Assembly (NCBI GenBank): GCA_963720375.1
Contig: CAVRFM010000024.1
Span: 20,207 to 84,206, forward strand
Source of the DNA: JAPLHP01 sp963720375
GTDB lineage: Bacteria > Chloroflexota > Dehalococcoidia > UBA2247 > RBG-13-53-26
DNA length: 64,000 nucleotides
Direction: 5' to 3'
How positions within the stretch are numbered: position 1 is the first letter of the stretch; each line of letters begins with the position of its first letter. This document shows positions 62,924 through 64,000 of the stretch, in pieces. The translations under genes and the position numbers were made by a program. The notes beneath the pieces are model-generated. The model saw only the letters and a list, made by a program, of their open reading frames with translations, did no database searches and had not been told where the DNA came from.

Positions 62924-63606
62924 AGAAGTCATTCACCATTCATGATCTGCCACCCATGGAGCGTCCCAGGGAGAGGCTTCTTCAGTTGGGACCTGAAGCC
63001 CTCTCTGTGCAGGAACTGCTGGCGCTGATCCTGGGCCGGGGGGTAAGGGGTGAGTCGGTGATGCTCACTGCGCAGCGATTACTGAGCAGATTTGGCAGTC
63101 TGCAGGGCATAGCTGATAGCTCGGTAGAGGAGCTATCAGAGATCAAAGGCATAGGCCTGGCCAAGGCGGGACAGCTTAAAGCGGCCTTCGAATTGGGCAG
63201 GAGGCTGGAGGGTTATCCTGAGGAAGCTAAGAATGCTATAAAGAACCCTGAGAATGTGCTTAAAGAGGTTGGGAGCAAGCTCAAGGGTAAAAAGAGGGAG
63301 CATTTCCTGACGCTTCTCTTGAATACCAGAAACAAGGTAATAGGAATAGCACCGGTCTCCATAGGCAGCCTTGACTCCAGTATTGTCCACCCACGGGAAG
63401 TGTTCAAGGAGGCTATCTCAGCCAGCGCTGCCTCGGTGATCTTTGTGCATAATCACCCTTCCGGAGACCCCCAGCCCTCGGAAGATGATATAAAACTCAC
63501 CAGACGGCTGGTTGAAGCCGGTAACATTGTGGGCATCGAGGTTCTGGACCATGTTATTGTAGCTGACAGGGCATATGTCAGCCTGAAGAGCATGAAACTG
63601 ATTTAG
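62920..63606 (+). CDS. radC: RadC family JAB1/MPN-domain protein
   Basis: A 228-residue RadC: N-terminal PMERPRERLLQLGPEALS and helix-hairpin-helix (LSEIKGIGLAKAGQLKAAFELG), then the MPN domain with JAMM zinc motif HNHPSGDPQPSEDD. Historically named a DNA repair protein, but its real activity is unclear. ATG 62920 overlaps the prfB stop (ATGA). Confidence 0.94.
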   Translation: MKKSFTIHDLPPMERPRERLLQLGPEALSVQELLALILGRGVRGESVMLTAQRLLSRFGSLQGIADSSVEELSEIKGIGLAKAGQLKAAFELGRRLEGYPEEAKNAIKNPENVLKEVGSKLKGKKREHFLTLLLNTRNKVIGIAPVSIGSLDSSIVHPREVFKEAISASAASVIFVHNHPSGDPQPSEDDIKLTRRLVEAGNIVGIEVLDHVIVADRAYVSLKSMKLI

Positions 63607-63647
63607 CTCTGGATAGAAGTGTTGTTGAAGGGTCAGGGAGTATTCTG

Positions 63648-64000
63648 ATGAAAGAGCAGGCGGGTATGGAGTTCACCAAATTGCAGGCTACGGGGAACGA
63701 TTTCATATTGATAGATGCCACTGGGTTGCAGCGAGATTGGCCAAAGCTCGCCAGGGCTATGTGCCATCGTCGCTTTGGAATAGGCAGTGACGGTTTGATA
63801 TTGCTGTTGAAGTCAAGCAGCGCGGATTTCCGTATGCGGATGTTCAATCCCGATGGCTCAGAGGCCGAGGTCTGTGGCAATGGCCTGAGGTGTTTTGCCA
63901 GATACGTGATCAGTAGCGGACTGGCTGGTGCGGATAGGGAAGTGACCATTGAGACGACGGCCGGTGTTAAGAGAATCAAACCACTTGGTGGCGGCAGCCG
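63648..64000 (+). CDS. dapF: Diaminopimelate epimerase (5' part, runs off the window)
   Basis: The first 117 codons of DapF, which converts LL- to meso-diaminopimelate for lysine and peptidoglycan synthesis. Visible: FTKLQATGNDFILID, RRFGIGSDGLILL, FRMRMFNPDGSEAEVCGNGLRCFARYV, with the first catalytic Cys in CGNGLRC. GGGAG precedes ATG 63648; ATG 63666 (MEFTKLQ) is an alternative. The frame is intact to the right edge. Confidence 0.93.
   Translation, partial: MKEQAGMEFTKLQATGNDFILIDATGLQRDWPKLARAMCHRRFGIGSDGLILLLKSSSADFRMRMFNPDGSEAEVCGNGLRCFARYVISSGLAGADREVTIETTAGVKRIKPLGGGS

Noticed and set aside
1..64000. CRISPR arrays, insertion sequences, prophage, integrase or attachment sites
   Set aside because: No regular spaced repeats, transposase or phage proteins were seen on either strand.

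Overview
The window reads as a dense bacterial chromosome segment of roughly 50% G+C, with genes in operons on both strands. It has four tRNA genes and no CRISPR array, prophage, transposase or rRNA. Several traits together suggest an anaerobic Chloroflexota bacterium, most likely Dehalococcoidia-like: many acyl-CoA dehydrogenases, a thiolase and a MaoC protein, an archaeal-type four-subunit pyruvate (2-oxoacid):ferredoxin oxidoreductase, a giant 2-hydroxyacyl-CoA dehydratase activase, an archaeal-like STT3 oligosaccharyltransferase, and a fused shikimate kinase/dehydroquinate synthase. This assignment is inference from gene content and was not checked by any search.

Layout. 1-3.2 kb: end of an upstream gene, a TIM-barrel isomerase, AroK-AroB fusion, HslV. 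3.3-7.8 kb: tgt, then a minus-strand set of DnaJ-like protein, histone-deacetylase-like protein (frame-broken), cyclophilin-like protein (frame-broken) and ROK kinase. 8.1-13.1 kb: minus-strand acyl-CoA operon (PPOX protein with an apparent ACG start, two acyl-CoA dehydrogenases, DUF35 Zn-ribbon protein, SCP2-type thiolase, MaoC-like protein). 13.2-19.1 kb: a tiny membrane ORF, malQ (frame-broken), SDR, PAC2-like protein, nadK, GNAT, Nudix. 19.2-23.3 kb: a 1385-residue double activase. 23.6-28.8 kb: glycan-type genes (GT4, three methyltransferases, an alpha/alpha-barrel protein) and pheA. 29.3-35.4 kb: tRNA-Arg and a minus-strand porGDAB-nuoEFG-like operon (porA broken twice). 35.5-47.1 kb: tRNA-Pro and a long plus-strand operon that reads as a methylmalonyl-CoA pathway: B12 mutase in two subunits, epimerase, succinyl-CoA ligase, an HdrB-like plus SdhB-like plus SdhA-like soluble fumarate reductase set, ferredoxin, acyl-CoA dehydrogenase, fumarase beta. 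47.2-51.6 kb: GlmM, a GlmU-like protein, GlmS. 52.1-55.7 kb: NarL-type histidine kinase and regulator, a lone receiver, a membrane-anchored unknown. 55.8-58.1 kb: STT3 in two pieces. 58.4-64 kb: tRNA-Gly, SHOCT protein, tRNA-Met, rsmH, endonuclease V, prfB, radC and the start of dapF.

The central operons fit together. 2-Oxoacids and acyl-CoAs would be oxidised by POR and acyl-CoA dehydrogenases, and methylmalonyl-CoA would be converted to succinate, fumarate and then malate with electrons moving through Fe-S proteins. The glmM/U/S genes, glycosyltransferase cluster and STT3 fit protein N-glycosylation or surface glycan synthesis.

Two features deserve most attention. First, six frame breaks in five genes all need exactly one surplus base skipped, in addition to the genuine programmed +1 frameshift in prfB. 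Second, the fumarate reductase set resembles a methanogen thiol:fumarate reductase split into separate genes and embedded in a propionate-type pathway.
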